64,000 nt of DNA. Origin: Geodermatophilus dictyosporus. GTDB taxonomy: Bacteria; Actinomycetota; Actinomycetes; Mycobacteriales; Geodermatophilaceae. The stretch spans positions 122,512-186,511 of the forward strand of contig NZ_FOWQ01000010.1 in NCBI RefSeq assembly GCF_900115505.1, written 5' to 3'. A model generated the notes under the pieces. It had not been told where the DNA came from. It saw only the letters and a program-made list of their open reading frames with translations, and ran no database searches. The translations under genes and the position numbers were made by a program. Below, in pieces: positions 1-7,690 of this stretch (within the stretch, counting starts at the first letter, position 1; each line of letters begins with the position of its first letter).

Positions 1-96
1 GCCCCACCACCGACCACCACGGCCCCACCACCGACCACCACCGCCGCACCACCGACCACCACGGCCCCACCACCGACCACCACGGCCCCACCCACC
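1..96 (+). repeat. In-frame 21-bp tandem repeat (about 4.5 copies)
   Basis: Units begin at 1, 22, 43 and 64, each close to GCCCCACCACCGACCACCAC plus one base, followed by a partial unit at 85-96. The 21-bp period keeps the frame and encodes the APPPTTT heptads of the tail. Copy number may continue to the left of the window and is expected to vary between strains by slippage. Confidence 0.85.
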
Positions 97-210
97 AGTC
101 AGGCCCCGGGGAACGACACCTCGACCGGGAGCAACGACACCGGCGGGGACGGCAGCGACGGCGGGACCCCCGAGGGTGACACCGGCGGCGACGCCGGCGC
201 CGCCGGCTGA
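1..210 (+). CDS. Partial CDS: Pro/Thr-rich C-terminal tail of an unidentified protein
   Basis: The window opens inside a reading frame (frame 1) that runs 69 codons to a TGA at 208-210; the start is outside. The visible protein is low complexity: four seven-residue units close to APPPTTT (residues 1-28), then a Gly/Asp/Ser/Thr-rich end. Tails like this close actinobacterial bifunctional penicillin-binding proteins, PASTA kinases and other envelope proteins, where they act as flexible extracytoplasmic linkers. Nothing in the visible part separates these options, so no function is assigned. The gene converges with the WYL regulator that ends at 283. Confidence 0.6.
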   Translation, partial: APPPTTTAPPPTTTAAPPTTTAPPPTTTAPPTSQAPGNDTSTGSNDTGGDGSDGGTPEGDTGGDAGAAG

Positions 211-282
211 TCCGACGGCTGGGTCACCGACACCGGCCACCGATGCCGGGAGCGCGCCGGACGAGGAACCCCCGAGGCCCGG

Positions 283-1251
283 TCACGTGTCGGGCGTCCC
301 CGCCGCAGCGGCGTACCGGGCGGCGAGGGCTCGGAGGTGGTCGCCCATCTCCGGCGGGGAGAGCACGGTGAACGGCGCGCCGGTGACGCCCAGCGCCAGC
401 GCGGCCCAGTCGAGGTCGTCGCCCTCGATCCGCACGCGGCAGCCGTCCCCGTCGCCGGTCACCGTGGCCCAGCGGCCGATCCGCCGGCGCACCTGATCGG
501 CCGGCGCGGCCACGGTCGCCTCGACGACGTACCGGGCCCAGGCACTGCCGATCCGCTCACGCACGTACGCCGCCGCGTCCTCGGCGGGGAAGCGGCGCGG
601 ACCGAAGACGGCGCCGGTGCCGCGCGGGGAGTCGAGCCGGTCGAGCCGGAACACCCGCCAGTCGCCGCGGTCGAGGTCGTGCCCGACGAGGTACCAGCGC
701 CGGCCGAGCGCGACCAGCCGGTGCGGCTCCACGGTGCGCTCGGTGCGCCCCCGGCCGGGCGGGGTGTAGCCGAAGACGGTCCGCTCGGTGTCGCGGCAGG
801 CCAGCGCGACGGCGGTGAGCACGGCCGGGTCGACGACGTCCCGGGGCGGGCCGTCCCACCCGCCCGGCACGGTCATCGCCCGCAGCGCCTCGACCCGCCG
901 CCGCAGGCGGGCCGGCATCACCTGCGCCACCTTGGCCAGCGCCCGCACCGACGTCTCGGCCATCCCCGCCACCGGCCCGCCGGCGACCGCCTGCAGCCCC
1001 AGCACCAGGGCCACCGCCTCGTCGTCGTCGAGGAGCAGCGGCGGCAGCGCCGCACCCGGGGCGAGCGCGTACCCGCCGTCCACCCCGCGGGAGGCGGCCA
1101 CCGGGTAGCCGAGCCCGCGCAGCCGGTCGACGTCGCGGCGCAGGGTGCGCACCGAGACGCCGAGCCGGCCGGCGAGGTCGGGCCCCGGCCAGTACCGGCG
1201 CGACTGCAGCAGGGACAGCAGCCGCAGCGTGCGGGCACCCGGGTCGCTCAT
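283..1251 (-). CDS. WYL-domain HTH transcriptional regulator (DeoR/YafY type)
   Basis: The 322-residue protein has an N-terminal winged helix-turn-helix (about residues 5-60, with a recognition helix around VRTLRRDVDRL) followed by a WYL domain near residues 140-200 containing RRWYLVGHD, and a C-terminal WCX-like extension. Regulators of this type sense a small ligand or nucleic acid through the WYL domain. The frame stays open upstream, but the ATG at 1251 begins MSDPGARTLRLLSLL, exactly where the family starts, so the longer extension is rejected. The gene is divergent from the DinB-like gene at 1343 across 91 bp. This pairing is common in actinobacteria and suggests that the regulator controls its neighbour; that is inference. 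Confidence 0.9.
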   Translation of the reverse strand: MSDPGARTLRLLSLLQSRRYWPGPDLAGRLGVSVRTLRRDVDRLRGLGYPVAASRGVDGGYALAPGAALPPLLLDDDEAVALVLGLQAVAGGPVAGMAETSVRALAKVAQVMPARLRRRVEALRAMTVPGGWDGPPRDVVDPAVLTAVALACRDTERTVFGYTPPGRGRTERTVEPHRLVALGRRWYLVGHDLDRGDWRVFRLDRLDSPRGTGAVFGPRRFPAEDAAAYVRERIGSAWARYVVEATVAAPADQVRRRIGRWATVTGDGDGCRVRIEGDDLDWAALALGVTGAPFTVLSPPEMGDHLRALAARYAAAAGTPDT

Positions 1252-1342
1252 GCCGCCATCGTGACCGACACAGCGGACAGGATCTGACCGCTTTCGGCGA
1301 GATGCTGGTCCCACCCCGACGACGAGTCCACCGGAGGACACC

Positions 1343-1849
1343 GTGACCGCTCCGACCGCCCTCGGCACCGAGCGCGCCGACCTGCTCGAGACCCTGCGGA
1401 CGCACCGCGCCTTCCTGCGCTTCACCGTGCGCGGGCTGACCGACGAGCAGGCCACCCGCCGCACCACCGCCAGCCAGCTGACCCTCGCCGGGCTGGTCAA
1501 GCACGTCGCCTGCACCGAGGCGACGTGGGCCGACTTCGCCGTCCGCGGGGCGGAGGCCTTCGCCGCCACCACCCCCGAGGTGTGGGCGCAGGAGTGGGTG
1601 CTGCAGCCCGGCGAGACGCTGGCGAGCGTGCTGGCCTCCTACGAGGAGGTCGCCGCCCGCACCGACGAGCTGGTGCGCACCATCGACCTGGACCTGAGCC
1701 ACCCGCTGCCCGAGGCGCCGTGGTTCGAGCCGGGCGCGGTCCGCTCGGCCCGGCGGACCTTCCTGCACCTGGTGGCCGAGACCGCCCAGCACGCCGGGCA
1801 CGCCGACATCCTGCGGGAGTCGCTCGACGGCCAGAAGACGATGGGCTGA
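1343..1849 (+). CDS. DinB/DUF664-family protein
   Basis: This 168-residue protein has the four-helix DinB/YfiT-like fold signature: an early helix pair, a first metal-ligand histidine in GLVKHVACTE (H54) and a second pair in HLVAETAQHAGHADILRE (H150, H153). The family binds a divalent metal, and several actinobacterial members are mycothiol-dependent transferases. Which thiol or substrate applies here cannot be told. The GTG start at 1343 is preceded by GGAGGA (1333-1338). It is divergent from the WYL regulator and ends 15 bp before the convergent gene at 1865. Confidence 0.88.
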   Translation: MTAPTALGTERADLLETLRTHRAFLRFTVRGLTDEQATRRTTASQLTLAGLVKHVACTEATWADFAVRGAEAFAATTPEVWAQEWVLQPGETLASVLASYEEVAARTDELVRTIDLDLSHPLPEAPWFEPGAVRSARRTFLHLVAETAQHAGHADILRESLDGQKTMG

Positions 1850-1864
1850 CGACGGGCCGAGCGG

Positions 1865-2791
1865 CTAGTCCTCCAGCGGGGCGCGCTCGAGCTCGGCGAC
1901 CCGGGCCGCGGCGCGCTCGCGCTCCCCCGCCGCCCGCCGCGCGACCCGGTCGGCTGCCGTCGCCTGCCGGGCCGCCCGGCCGGCGTCGGCCCCGGCCGCG
2001 ACCGCCTCCCCGCGGACCCGTTCCAGCTCGGCGGCCAGCTCCTCGGCCCGCGCCTCCAGTCCGGCCTGCCGCTCGGCGGCGCGGTCGGCCCGGTCGTGCG
2101 CGGCGCGGGCGGCCTCCTCCGCCTGCTCGGCGGCCGCGGCCGCGGCGTCGGCCTCCTCCCGGGCGTCGGCCAGCTCGCGCTGCCGGCGCTGCTCGGCCGC
2201 CCGCCGGCGCTCCTCCGCCGCCCGCCGGGCCTCCTCCTCGGCCCTCCGCCGCCGGGCGGGGACCGGCGCCGCCGGCTCGGCCCGCGCCGGCGGCACCAAC
2301 CGCAGGTCCGGCCGCACGCCCAGCCCCGTGCCGCGGTAGGACAGGGGGCCGGTCAGCCGGCCGGCCAGCAGCGCCTCCCCCGCCTCCGGATCGACCAGCG
2401 CGGCGCGCAGCGTCTCCTGGACCTGGTCGGCGACGGGGTCCGACAGCGGGTGACCCAGCCGGGCGGCCACTCCTCGCGCCTGGCGGGTGAGCGCGGTCAG
2501 CAGCCGGGAGCGCTGCGTGCCCAGCGCCCGCAGCTCGTCGCCGGCCAGGGTCTGCTGGGCCTCGCGGAGCAGGTCGCCGAGCTCGACGAGGCCGGCGATC
2601 TCGTCGGGCTGCTCCCGGACCAGCGCGTTGCACGCCCATGCGGCCGTCGACGGCTTGCCGAGCGCCCCGATCCGCCCGGCCAGCGCCCGGTCGCCGGTGG
2701 CCCGCGCCCGGCGGGCCGCCTCGGTGCGGGCGGCGACGAACTCGCCGGGCGGCAGCGCGTACAGCTCGTCGGCGACCTCGTCGAGGTCCAC
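1865..2791 (-). CDS. Conserved actinobacterial coiled-coil protein of unknown function
   Basis: The 308-residue product begins VDLDEVADELYALPPGEF. Residues 1-165 form a helical conserved region with a WACNALVR motif, then a Pro-rich linker, then about 110 residues of Ala/Glu/Arg-rich heptads (RRAEEEARRAAEERRR and similar) that predict a long charged coiled coil. The open frame extends to 3139, but the GTG at 2791 has a perfect GGAGGT site (2795-2800 on the reverse strand), which fixes the start. There is no signal peptide or membrane segment, so it is likely cytoplasmic. Proteins with this N-terminal region occur widely in actinobacteria without an assigned role. It is divergent from the UBP zinc finger gene. 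Confidence 0.85.
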   Translation of the reverse strand: MDLDEVADELYALPPGEFVAARTEAARRARATGDRALAGRIGALGKPSTAAWACNALVREQPDEIAGLVELGDLLREAQQTLAGDELRALGTQRSRLLTALTRQARGVAARLGHPLSDPVADQVQETLRAALVDPEAGEALLAGRLTGPLSYRGTGLGVRPDLRLVPPARAEPAAPVPARRRRAEEEARRAAEERRRAAEQRRQRELADAREEADAAAAAAEQAEEAARAAHDRADRAAERQAGLEARAEELAAELERVRGEAVAAGADAGRAARQATAADRVARRAAGERERAAARVAELERAPLED

Positions 2792-2942
2792 GGCACCTCC
2801 CGCTCCCGTCCGGACGTCGCCCGCCGACCCTGCCACGGCGACGCGGGGAAGACAGCGGGCACGGGGAGGCGTTGCCGCCGTCGTCCCGGAGGTGGTCGAC
2901 TCCAGGCGCTCCCGGACACAGGACGACGAGAGGGGTGGCGGG

Positions 2943-3200
2943 ATGACCACGTGCGGGCACCTGGACCAGATCCGGGACGTGACGCCGGACTCGACGGAGG
3001 GCTGCACCGACTGCCTGGCCATCGGGTCGACGTGGGTGCACCTGCGGGAGTGCCTGTCGTGCGGGCACGTCGCGTGCTGCGACTCCTCGCCCAACCGGCA
3101 CGCCACCGCGCACGCCGAGGGCAGCGGACACCCCATCATCCGGTCCTTCGAGCCCGGTGAGGACTGGCGATGGTGCTATCCCGACCGGGCGATCGTCTGA
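2943..3200 (+). CDS. UBP-type zinc finger protein
   Basis: The 85-residue protein is essentially one ZnF-UBP domain: CGH at 4-6, CTDC at 21-24, CLSCGH at 37-42, CC at 45-46, and histidines at 53, 57 and 63, the spacing expected for a multi-zinc UBP fold. In eukaryotes this fold binds the free C terminus of ubiquitin; bacteria lack ubiquitin, so the ligand is unknown. The stop codon at 3198-3200 is one base before the GTG of the Na+/H+ antiporter, implying translational coupling. UBP fingers are known fused to, or beside, CPA1 antiporters, so a role in regulating the transporter is a reasonable inference. Confidence 0.9.
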   Translation: MTTCGHLDQIRDVTPDSTEGCTDCLAIGSTWVHLRECLSCGHVACCDSSPNRHATAHAEGSGHPIIRSFEPGEDWRWCYPDRAIV

Positions 3201-3201
3201 G

Positions 3202-4773
3202 GTGGAGCTGTCGCTCGTCGGCCTGCTGGCCGGCTCCTTCGCGGTCACCGCGCTGGCCCGGCGCGTGGGGGTCTCGCCGCCGCTGGTGCTCGTCGTCGCC
3301 GGGCTCGCGCTGTCGTTCGTGCCGGGCGTCCCGGACTACGCGCTCGACCCGGAGCTGATCCTCACCCTGGTGCTGCCGCCGCTGCTCTACTCGGCGGCGC
3401 TGGACAGCTCCTACCTGCGGCTGCGGGCCAACCTGCGGGCCATCGGCATGCTCGCCGTCGGCGCGGTGCTGTTCACCACGCTCGCCGTCGGGCTGGCCGC
3501 CTGGTGGCTGGTGCCGGGGCTACCGCTGGCGTCGGCGCTGGTGCTCGGGGCGGTCGTCGCCCCGCCCGACGCCGTGGCGGCCACCGCCGTCGGCCGGCGG
3601 CTGGGCCTGCCGCGCAAGGTGATGACCATCCTCGGCGGCGAGAGCCTGGTCAACGACGCCACCGCGCTGACCGCGTTCCGGGTGGCCGTCGCGCTCGCCG
3701 CCGGTGCCGGGTACGGCATCGCCGAGGGTCTGGGCGTCTTCGCGCTGGCTGCGGCCGGCGGCGCGGCGATCGGCTGGGCGCTGGGCTGGCTGGTGCACCG
3801 GGTGCGGCTGGCGCTGGGCGACGGCGTGCTGGAGAGCGCGCTGGGCCTGCTGGTGCCCTTCGTCGGCTTCGTCGTCGCCGAGGAGGTGCACGCCTCCGGG
3901 GTGCTGGCGGTGGTGCTCGCCGGCCTCTACCTCGGGCACCGCTCACCGCAGGCCGACCCGGTCGCCCGCCTGCAGGACCGCGCGGTGTGGCAGGCCGCCG
4001 ACACGGTGCTCGAGGCGACGGTGTTCGCGCTCATCGGCCTGCAGCTGCCCGCCGTCGTCGCCGGCGTGGGTCCCGACCTCGGCACGCTGACCGCCGTCGG
4101 GCTGGCCCTGGTGCTCGTCGCGCTGCTGGCCCGCGTCGCCTTCGTCTTCCCCACCGCGTACCTGCGCCCCGTCGCCCGCCGCCGGCCCGGCTGGGTCCCC
4201 CCGCCCTGGACGCACGCCGCGGTGGTCTCCTGGGCCGGCATGCGCGGCGTGGTCTCCCTCGCCGCCGCGGCCGGCATCCCGCTGACCACGATGTCGGGCG
4301 ACCCGTTCCCCGGCCGCGCCGAGGTGCTCTACCTGACCTTCGTGGTCACCGTGGGCACCCTGCTCCTGCACGGGCTGACGCTGCCCGCGGTGATCCGCCG
4401 CCTCGGCGTGCGGGCCTCCGAGGACTCCGCCGACGCACTGGCCGAGGCGCAGGCGCAGTCCGACGCCGGCCGGGCCGCGGCCGCCCGGCTCGACGAGCTC
4501 GACGACGGCGACCCGCTGCACGCGCAGGCGGTCACCGAGCTGCGGCAGCGGATCGAGGCGCGCACCAACGCCGCGTGGGAGCGGCTGGGCGGGCCGGTGC
4601 CGGGCGGCGGCGAGACGCCGTCCGCGCGCTACCGGCGGCTGCGCCGGGCCATGCTCGAGGCCGAGCGCGAGGTGTTCGTCCGCCACCGCGACCAGCGGCG
4701 CATCGACGACGAGGTGTTCCGGCGGGTGCAGCACGAGCTCGACCTCGAGGAGGTCACGCTGCTGCGGGAGTGA
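3202..4773 (+). CDS. Na+/H+ antiporter, CPA1 family (NhaP-like)
   Basis: This 523-residue protein has about twelve hydrophobic segments through residue 405, including the ion-binding helix GGESLVNDATAL with the CPA1-type Asn-Asp pair and the upstream PPDAVAAT segment, then a cytoplasmic C-terminal region of about 115 residues rich in charged helices. It should exchange Na+ or K+ for protons across the inner membrane for pH and salt homeostasis. The GTG at 3202 follows the UBP finger gene by one base, so the two form an operon; the frame is open slightly further upstream inside the finger gene, but the coupled start is preferred. The C-terminal tail is the likely regulatory site. Confidence 0.9.
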   Translation: MELSLVGLLAGSFAVTALARRVGVSPPLVLVVAGLALSFVPGVPDYALDPELILTLVLPPLLYSAALDSSYLRLRANLRAIGMLAVGAVLFTTLAVGLAAWWLVPGLPLASALVLGAVVAPPDAVAATAVGRRLGLPRKVMTILGGESLVNDATALTAFRVAVALAAGAGYGIAEGLGVFALAAAGGAAIGWALGWLVHRVRLALGDGVLESALGLLVPFVGFVVAEEVHASGVLAVVLAGLYLGHRSPQADPVARLQDRAVWQAADTVLEATVFALIGLQLPAVVAGVGPDLGTLTAVGLALVLVALLARVAFVFPTAYLRPVARRRPGWVPPPWTHAAVVSWAGMRGVVSLAAAAGIPLTTMSGDPFPGRAEVLYLTFVVTVGTLLLHGLTLPAVIRRLGVRASEDSADALAEAQAQSDAGRAAAARLDELDDGDPLHAQAVTELRQRIEARTNAAWERLGGPVPGGGETPSARYRRLRRAMLEAEREVFVRHRDQRRIDDEVFRRVQHELDLEEVTLLRE

Positions 4774-4871
4774 CCCCTTCCCGCCTGCGGGGTGCCGGTG
4801 GCACGGTGGCACCGGGAGGACGGCGCGGTCCCCCGGGGGAACGTCCTGTCCCGACCACCCGGAGGTCCGCC

Positions 4872-5312
4872 GTGGTCCCCTCCCCGCACACCCAGCCCAG
4901 CGCCGCCCCGGCGCACGTCGGCCCGCCGACGGTGCTCTTCGTGGGCGCGCGCGACGCCGCCACCTCGCAGATGGCCGCCGCGCTGCTCGCCACCCACGCC
5001 GCCGGCCGGGTGCACGCGCTGTCGGCCGGCTCGGCGCCCGCCGTCCGCGTCGACCCGGCCGCGGTCGCGGCGATGGCCGAGGTCGGCATCGACCTCACCA
5101 CCCGCTTCCCCAAGCCGCTGACGGCCGACGCGGTGCTCGTCTCCGACGTGGTGGTCACCCTCGGCGGGGCCCAGCCCTGCCCGGTGCTGCCGGGCACCCG
5201 CTACCTCGCCTGGCCGGTCGAGGACCCCTCCAGCCGCGACGTCGCCGGCGTCCGCCCGGTGCGCGACGAGCTCGACCGCCGGGTCCGCGGCCTGCTCACC
5301 GAGCTCGGCTGA
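4872..5312 (+). CDS. Low-molecular-weight phosphatase/arsenate-reductase-like protein lacking the catalytic cysteine
   Basis: The 146-residue protein matches the LMW-phosphatase/ArsC fold: a first strand PTVLFVGARDAATSQMAAAL, then the SAGSAP, DLTTRFPKPL and CPVLPGTRYLAWPVEDP segments typical of actinobacterial arsenate reductases. The P-loop, normally C-x5-R-S, reads G25-ARDAA-T31-S: both the nucleophilic Cys and the anion-binding Arg are gone, and the second redox region reads VTLGGAQPCP where a Cys is usual. It should therefore not act as a phosphatase or reductase, and may bind a ligand or partner. The GTG at 4872 has GGAGGT at 4861-4866. It lies 98 bp after the antiporter. Confidence 0.8.
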   Translation: MVPSPHTQPSAAPAHVGPPTVLFVGARDAATSQMAAALLATHAAGRVHALSAGSAPAVRVDPAAVAAMAEVGIDLTTRFPKPLTADAVLVSDVVVTLGGAQPCPVLPGTRYLAWPVEDPSSRDVAGVRPVRDELDRRVRGLLTELG

Positions 5313-5342
5313 CCGGCCTCACGTCCGGCCGAGGGCGCCCAG

Positions 5343-5672
5343 CTATTCCGCGCGGGCGGCACGCAGCAGCGCGGGCAGCCGCACGTCGGCGAGCACGTCG
5401 GCGCTGCGGACGGCGACCTTGCGGAACGACCGGCCGGTGCCCGCCAGCAGCCCGCCGTCGAGGCCGTCGGCGACCAGCGCGGCGCCGCGGTTGAAGCCGA
5501 GGTCGAGGTGCCGGTCGTAGACGTCGAGGCCGTAGCCGACCGTGCGCTGGTGCGGCCACACCACGCGGACGACGTCCGGGTCGGCACCGCGGACCAGCGC
5601 GTCGGGGGCCCGCACGAGGTCGGCCGTCGCGGGCGGCAGCGCGGCGAGGAGCGCGTCCCAGGTCTCGTCCAC
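5343..5672 (-). CDS. DUF1801-like small protein
   Basis: The 109-residue product resembles the DUF1801/YdhG family: an N-terminal helix WDALLAALPPATADLVR, a central strand region and the LDLGFNRGAALVADGL..LLAGTGRSFRKVAVRS segment that marks this fold. Members are small cytoplasmic proteins of unknown role. Three closely spaced GTG/GTC codons can start it; the GTG at 5672 is preferred because AGGAC lies 8 nt upstream. It is followed by no same-strand partner and converges with the phosphatase-like gene. The upstream side faces the small membrane-protein gene at 5739. Confidence 0.65.
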   Translation of the reverse strand: MDETWDALLAALPPATADLVRAPDALVRGADPDVVRVVWPHQRTVGYGLDVYDRHLDLGFNRGAALVADGLDGGLLAGTGRSFRKVAVRSADVLADVRLPALLRAARAE

Positions 5673-5738
5673 GACCACCCGTCCTGCCCTGGCCCTAGGC
5701 TGGCCGGGTCCGTCCCGGCGGCTCCCCGGAGGTCCCCC

Positions 5739-5894
5739 GTGTGGCTGCGTCTGCTCGGTTTGCTGCTCCTCGTCTGGCTCGTCGTCACCGTCGTCGGGTG
5801 GGTGGTGGAGGGGTTGTTCTGGCTGGCCGTGGTCGGCCTGGCGCTGTTCCTGGTGACCGGCGCCCTCGGGGTGCGGGAGCGCACCCGCCGCTGA
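5739..5894 (+). CDS. Small two-helix membrane protein
   Basis: The 51-residue product starts VWLRLLGLLLLVWLVVTVV and carries two hydrophobic stretches (about residues 3-21 and 25-43) separated by a short VEGLF turn, ending in a basic tail RERTRR. The GTG at 5739 has GGAGG at 5728-5732, six bases upstream, which strongly supports translation. Similar tiny hydrophobic proteins are common in actinobacteria with no known function. It converges with the VOC protein at 5902, separated by 7 bp. Confidence 0.75.
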   Translation: MWLRLLGLLLLVWLVVTVVGWVVEGLFWLAVVGLALFLVTGALGVRERTRR

Positions 5895-5901
5895 CCGGCG
5901 C

Positions 5902-6267
5902 TCAGCGGGGCGAGCGGCCGCTGAGCACGAACCCGTTGCCGTCGGGGTCGCGGAAGACCGCCTGCCGACCCCATGCCTCGGTGGTCAGCGGCCCCTCGAA
6001 GCGCACCCCCGCCGCCGACAGCCGCGCGTGCTCGGCGTCGACGTCGTCCACCTCGAACACCACGCCCTGCAGCGCCCCGGGCGGCATCTGCTCGAACCAG
6101 GTGACCAGTGACAGGGACGCCGCCGCGCCGGGCGCCCCGACCTGCACCCAGCGCGCGCCGGGCGCGAACTCGGCGTCGGTGAGCACCTGCAGGCCCACCT
6201 GCACGGTCCAGAACCGGACGGCGGCCTCCTGGTCGCTGACGGGGACGGAGACGACGGTGACGTCCAC
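5902..6267 (-). CDS. VOC superfamily (glyoxalase/bleomycin-resistance-like) protein
   Basis: This single-domain 121-residue VOC protein starts VDVTVVSVPVSDQEAAVRFW and ends in RDPDGNGFVLSGRSP. The beta-alpha-beta-beta-beta arrangement is clear, with the GFVLSGRSP end replacing the metal-binding Glu motif (NxxEL) of true glyoxalases, so it may be a binding protein or use a different ligand set. The GTG at 6267 is preceded by GGAGG (6273-6277 reverse), so the longer open frame to 6378 is rejected. A perfect 11-bp inverted repeat lies 31 bp upstream of the start. Confidence 0.85.
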   Translation of the reverse strand: MDVTVVSVPVSDQEAAVRFWTVQVGLQVLTDAEFAPGARWVQVGAPGAAASLSLVTWFEQMPPGALQGVVFEVDDVDAEHARLSAAGVRFEGPLTTEAWGRQAVFRDPDGNGFVLSGRSPR

Positions 6268-6297
6268 GGGGACCTCCTCGCTCACAGGACCCGTGGA

Positions 6298-6327
6298 GTC
6301 AGTGTCGGGGCGGGCACCGACACTGAC
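6298..6327. promoter_or_regulatory. 11-bp perfect inverted repeat upstream of the VOC gene
   Basis: GTCAGTGTCGG (6298-6308) and its exact complement CCGACACTGAC (6317-6327) flank an 8-bp spacer. It lies in the 5' region of the VOC gene and could be an operator or an RNA hairpin in the leader. No adjacent regulator of this gene is visible. Confidence 0.5.
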
Positions 6328-6341
6328 GGCCTCCGGGCGTG

Positions 6342-6381
6342 CCGGTGCCCCGGCCGCACGGGCGCCAGGCCGGGGCACCGG
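6342..6381 (-). terminator. Hairpin terminator downstream of the MFS gene
   Basis: A perfect 14-bp stem (6342-6355 with 6368-6381, CCGGTGCCCCGGCC and its complement) with a 12-nt loop starts 10 bp after the stop of the leftward MFS gene. There is no clear U-tract, as is usual in high-GC actinobacteria. Confidence 0.75.
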
Positions 6382-6390
6382 GTCCGGGGC

Positions 6391-7605
6391 TCAGTGCGCG
6401 GCGGCCACCGCGGCCGGCCGGCTCAGCCGCACGCCGGCCGCGGCCGCGACGCTGACCGCGCCGAGCAGGGCCAGCGCGGCGCCCAGGCTGCCGAGGGCCC
6501 CGGTGAGCCCGAGGACGACCAGCGGGCAGGCGAACTGGCCGATGAAGACCGCCGAGGTCCAGACCCCGGTGGCCCGGCCCCGCTGTTCGAAGGCCAGTGA
6601 GCCCAGCGCCCAGGACAGCATCGAGGGCAGCAGCAGGCCGTTGCCCAGGCCGGTCACCACGGCGGCGACGACGACGGCGGGCACGGAGTCGGCGAACCCG
6701 AGACCGAGCAGGCCCACGCCGGAGAGGGCGAACGCCGCCGGGACGGTGACCGCCGGACCGAGCCCCGCCAGCCGGCCGAAGGCGAAGGCGCCGGCCGCGG
6801 TGCCCAGGGAGCCGATCGCGCTGATGGCGCCGATGACCCCGGTGGACTCCACGCCGATCGCGTCGAGCGTGAAGGACAGTTCGACGATGAGCACGTAGAA
6901 CACCAGGCCGCCGACGAGGGTGACCCCGACCGGCAGGCCCAGCTGCGCCCACGGCAGGCGGGGCAGCCGCTCCGACCGCGCGACCGGCGTCGGCTGCCAG
7001 ACGTACCGTGCGGCGGCCACGGCCAGCGGGAGGCTGACGGCGTAGAGCCAGAACGGGGTCCGCCAGTCCTGGGCGCCCAGCGCGCCTCCGAGGCCGAAGA
7101 AGACCGTCGCCGAGACGGTGGTGAACACGACCTGCAGGCCGAAGTAGCGCTCACGCGCCGGACCGGAGAAGTAGTCGGCGAGCAGCGTGGTGCAGCAGGT
7201 CATGATCGCGGCCTCGGTGAGGCCGACGAACACCCGGCTGACCACGATCAGCTGCAGCGAGTCCAGCCACAGCGGCGCGGTGCCGGCGAGGGCGTAGGCG
7301 ACCAGGGAGCCGACGAGCAGCCGCTTGCGGCCCACCCGGTCGACGATGCGGCCGGCGACCACCGCGGTCAGGCCGATGACCAGCGCGGGCGCGGTGAGCA
7401 CCACCGGGGTGAGCGTCTCCACGCCGGGGGTGCCGGCGAAGGCGTCCTGGATGCGCGGCAGGACCGGAGCCAGCAGCACGGCGCCGAGCACGCCGAGGCA
7501 GCTGGAGAGCAGGAGCACGAGGGCCTGCGCGCGGCCGGCGGGGCGGCCGGTGGCGGGGTCGACGGCCACCTCGTCGGGAAGGGGTGCGGCGTCGCGGACT
7601 GACAC
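6391..7605 (-). CDS. MFS transporter
   Basis: The 404-residue protein has twelve predicted membrane helices in two six-helix halves with a central loop near residues 195-205 (VARSERLPRLPW), and the MFS motif A-like loop RIVDRVGRKRLLVG between helices 2 and 3. It begins with a short cytoplasmic segment VSVRDAAPLPDE from a GTG at 7605 with GGAG just upstream. The substrate is not evident. It lies 85 bp downstream of the LysR regulator on the same strand and next to the aromatic catabolic operon, so uptake or efflux of an aromatic acid is a plausible inference. Confidence 0.88.
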   Translation of the reverse strand: MSVRDAAPLPDEVAVDPATGRPAGRAQALVLLLSSCLGVLGAVLLAPVLPRIQDAFAGTPGVETLTPVVLTAPALVIGLTAVVAGRIVDRVGRKRLLVGSLVAYALAGTAPLWLDSLQLIVVSRVFVGLTEAAIMTCCTTLLADYFSGPARERYFGLQVVFTTVSATVFFGLGGALGAQDWRTPFWLYAVSLPLAVAAARYVWQPTPVARSERLPRLPWAQLGLPVGVTLVGGLVFYVLIVELSFTLDAIGVESTGVIGAISAIGSLGTAAGAFAFGRLAGLGPAVTVPAAFALSGVGLLGLGFADSVPAVVVAAVVTGLGNGLLLPSMLSWALGSLAFEQRGRATGVWTSAVFIGQFACPLVVLGLTGALGSLGAALALLGAVSVAAAAGVRLSRPAAVAAAH

Positions 7606-7690
7606 GGGCGTCTCCGGGAGGACAGGCGCCGGTCCCGGTGACCGGCATCACTGACCGGCGAGTGTCAGGACAGCGGACGCGGAGCGGAAA

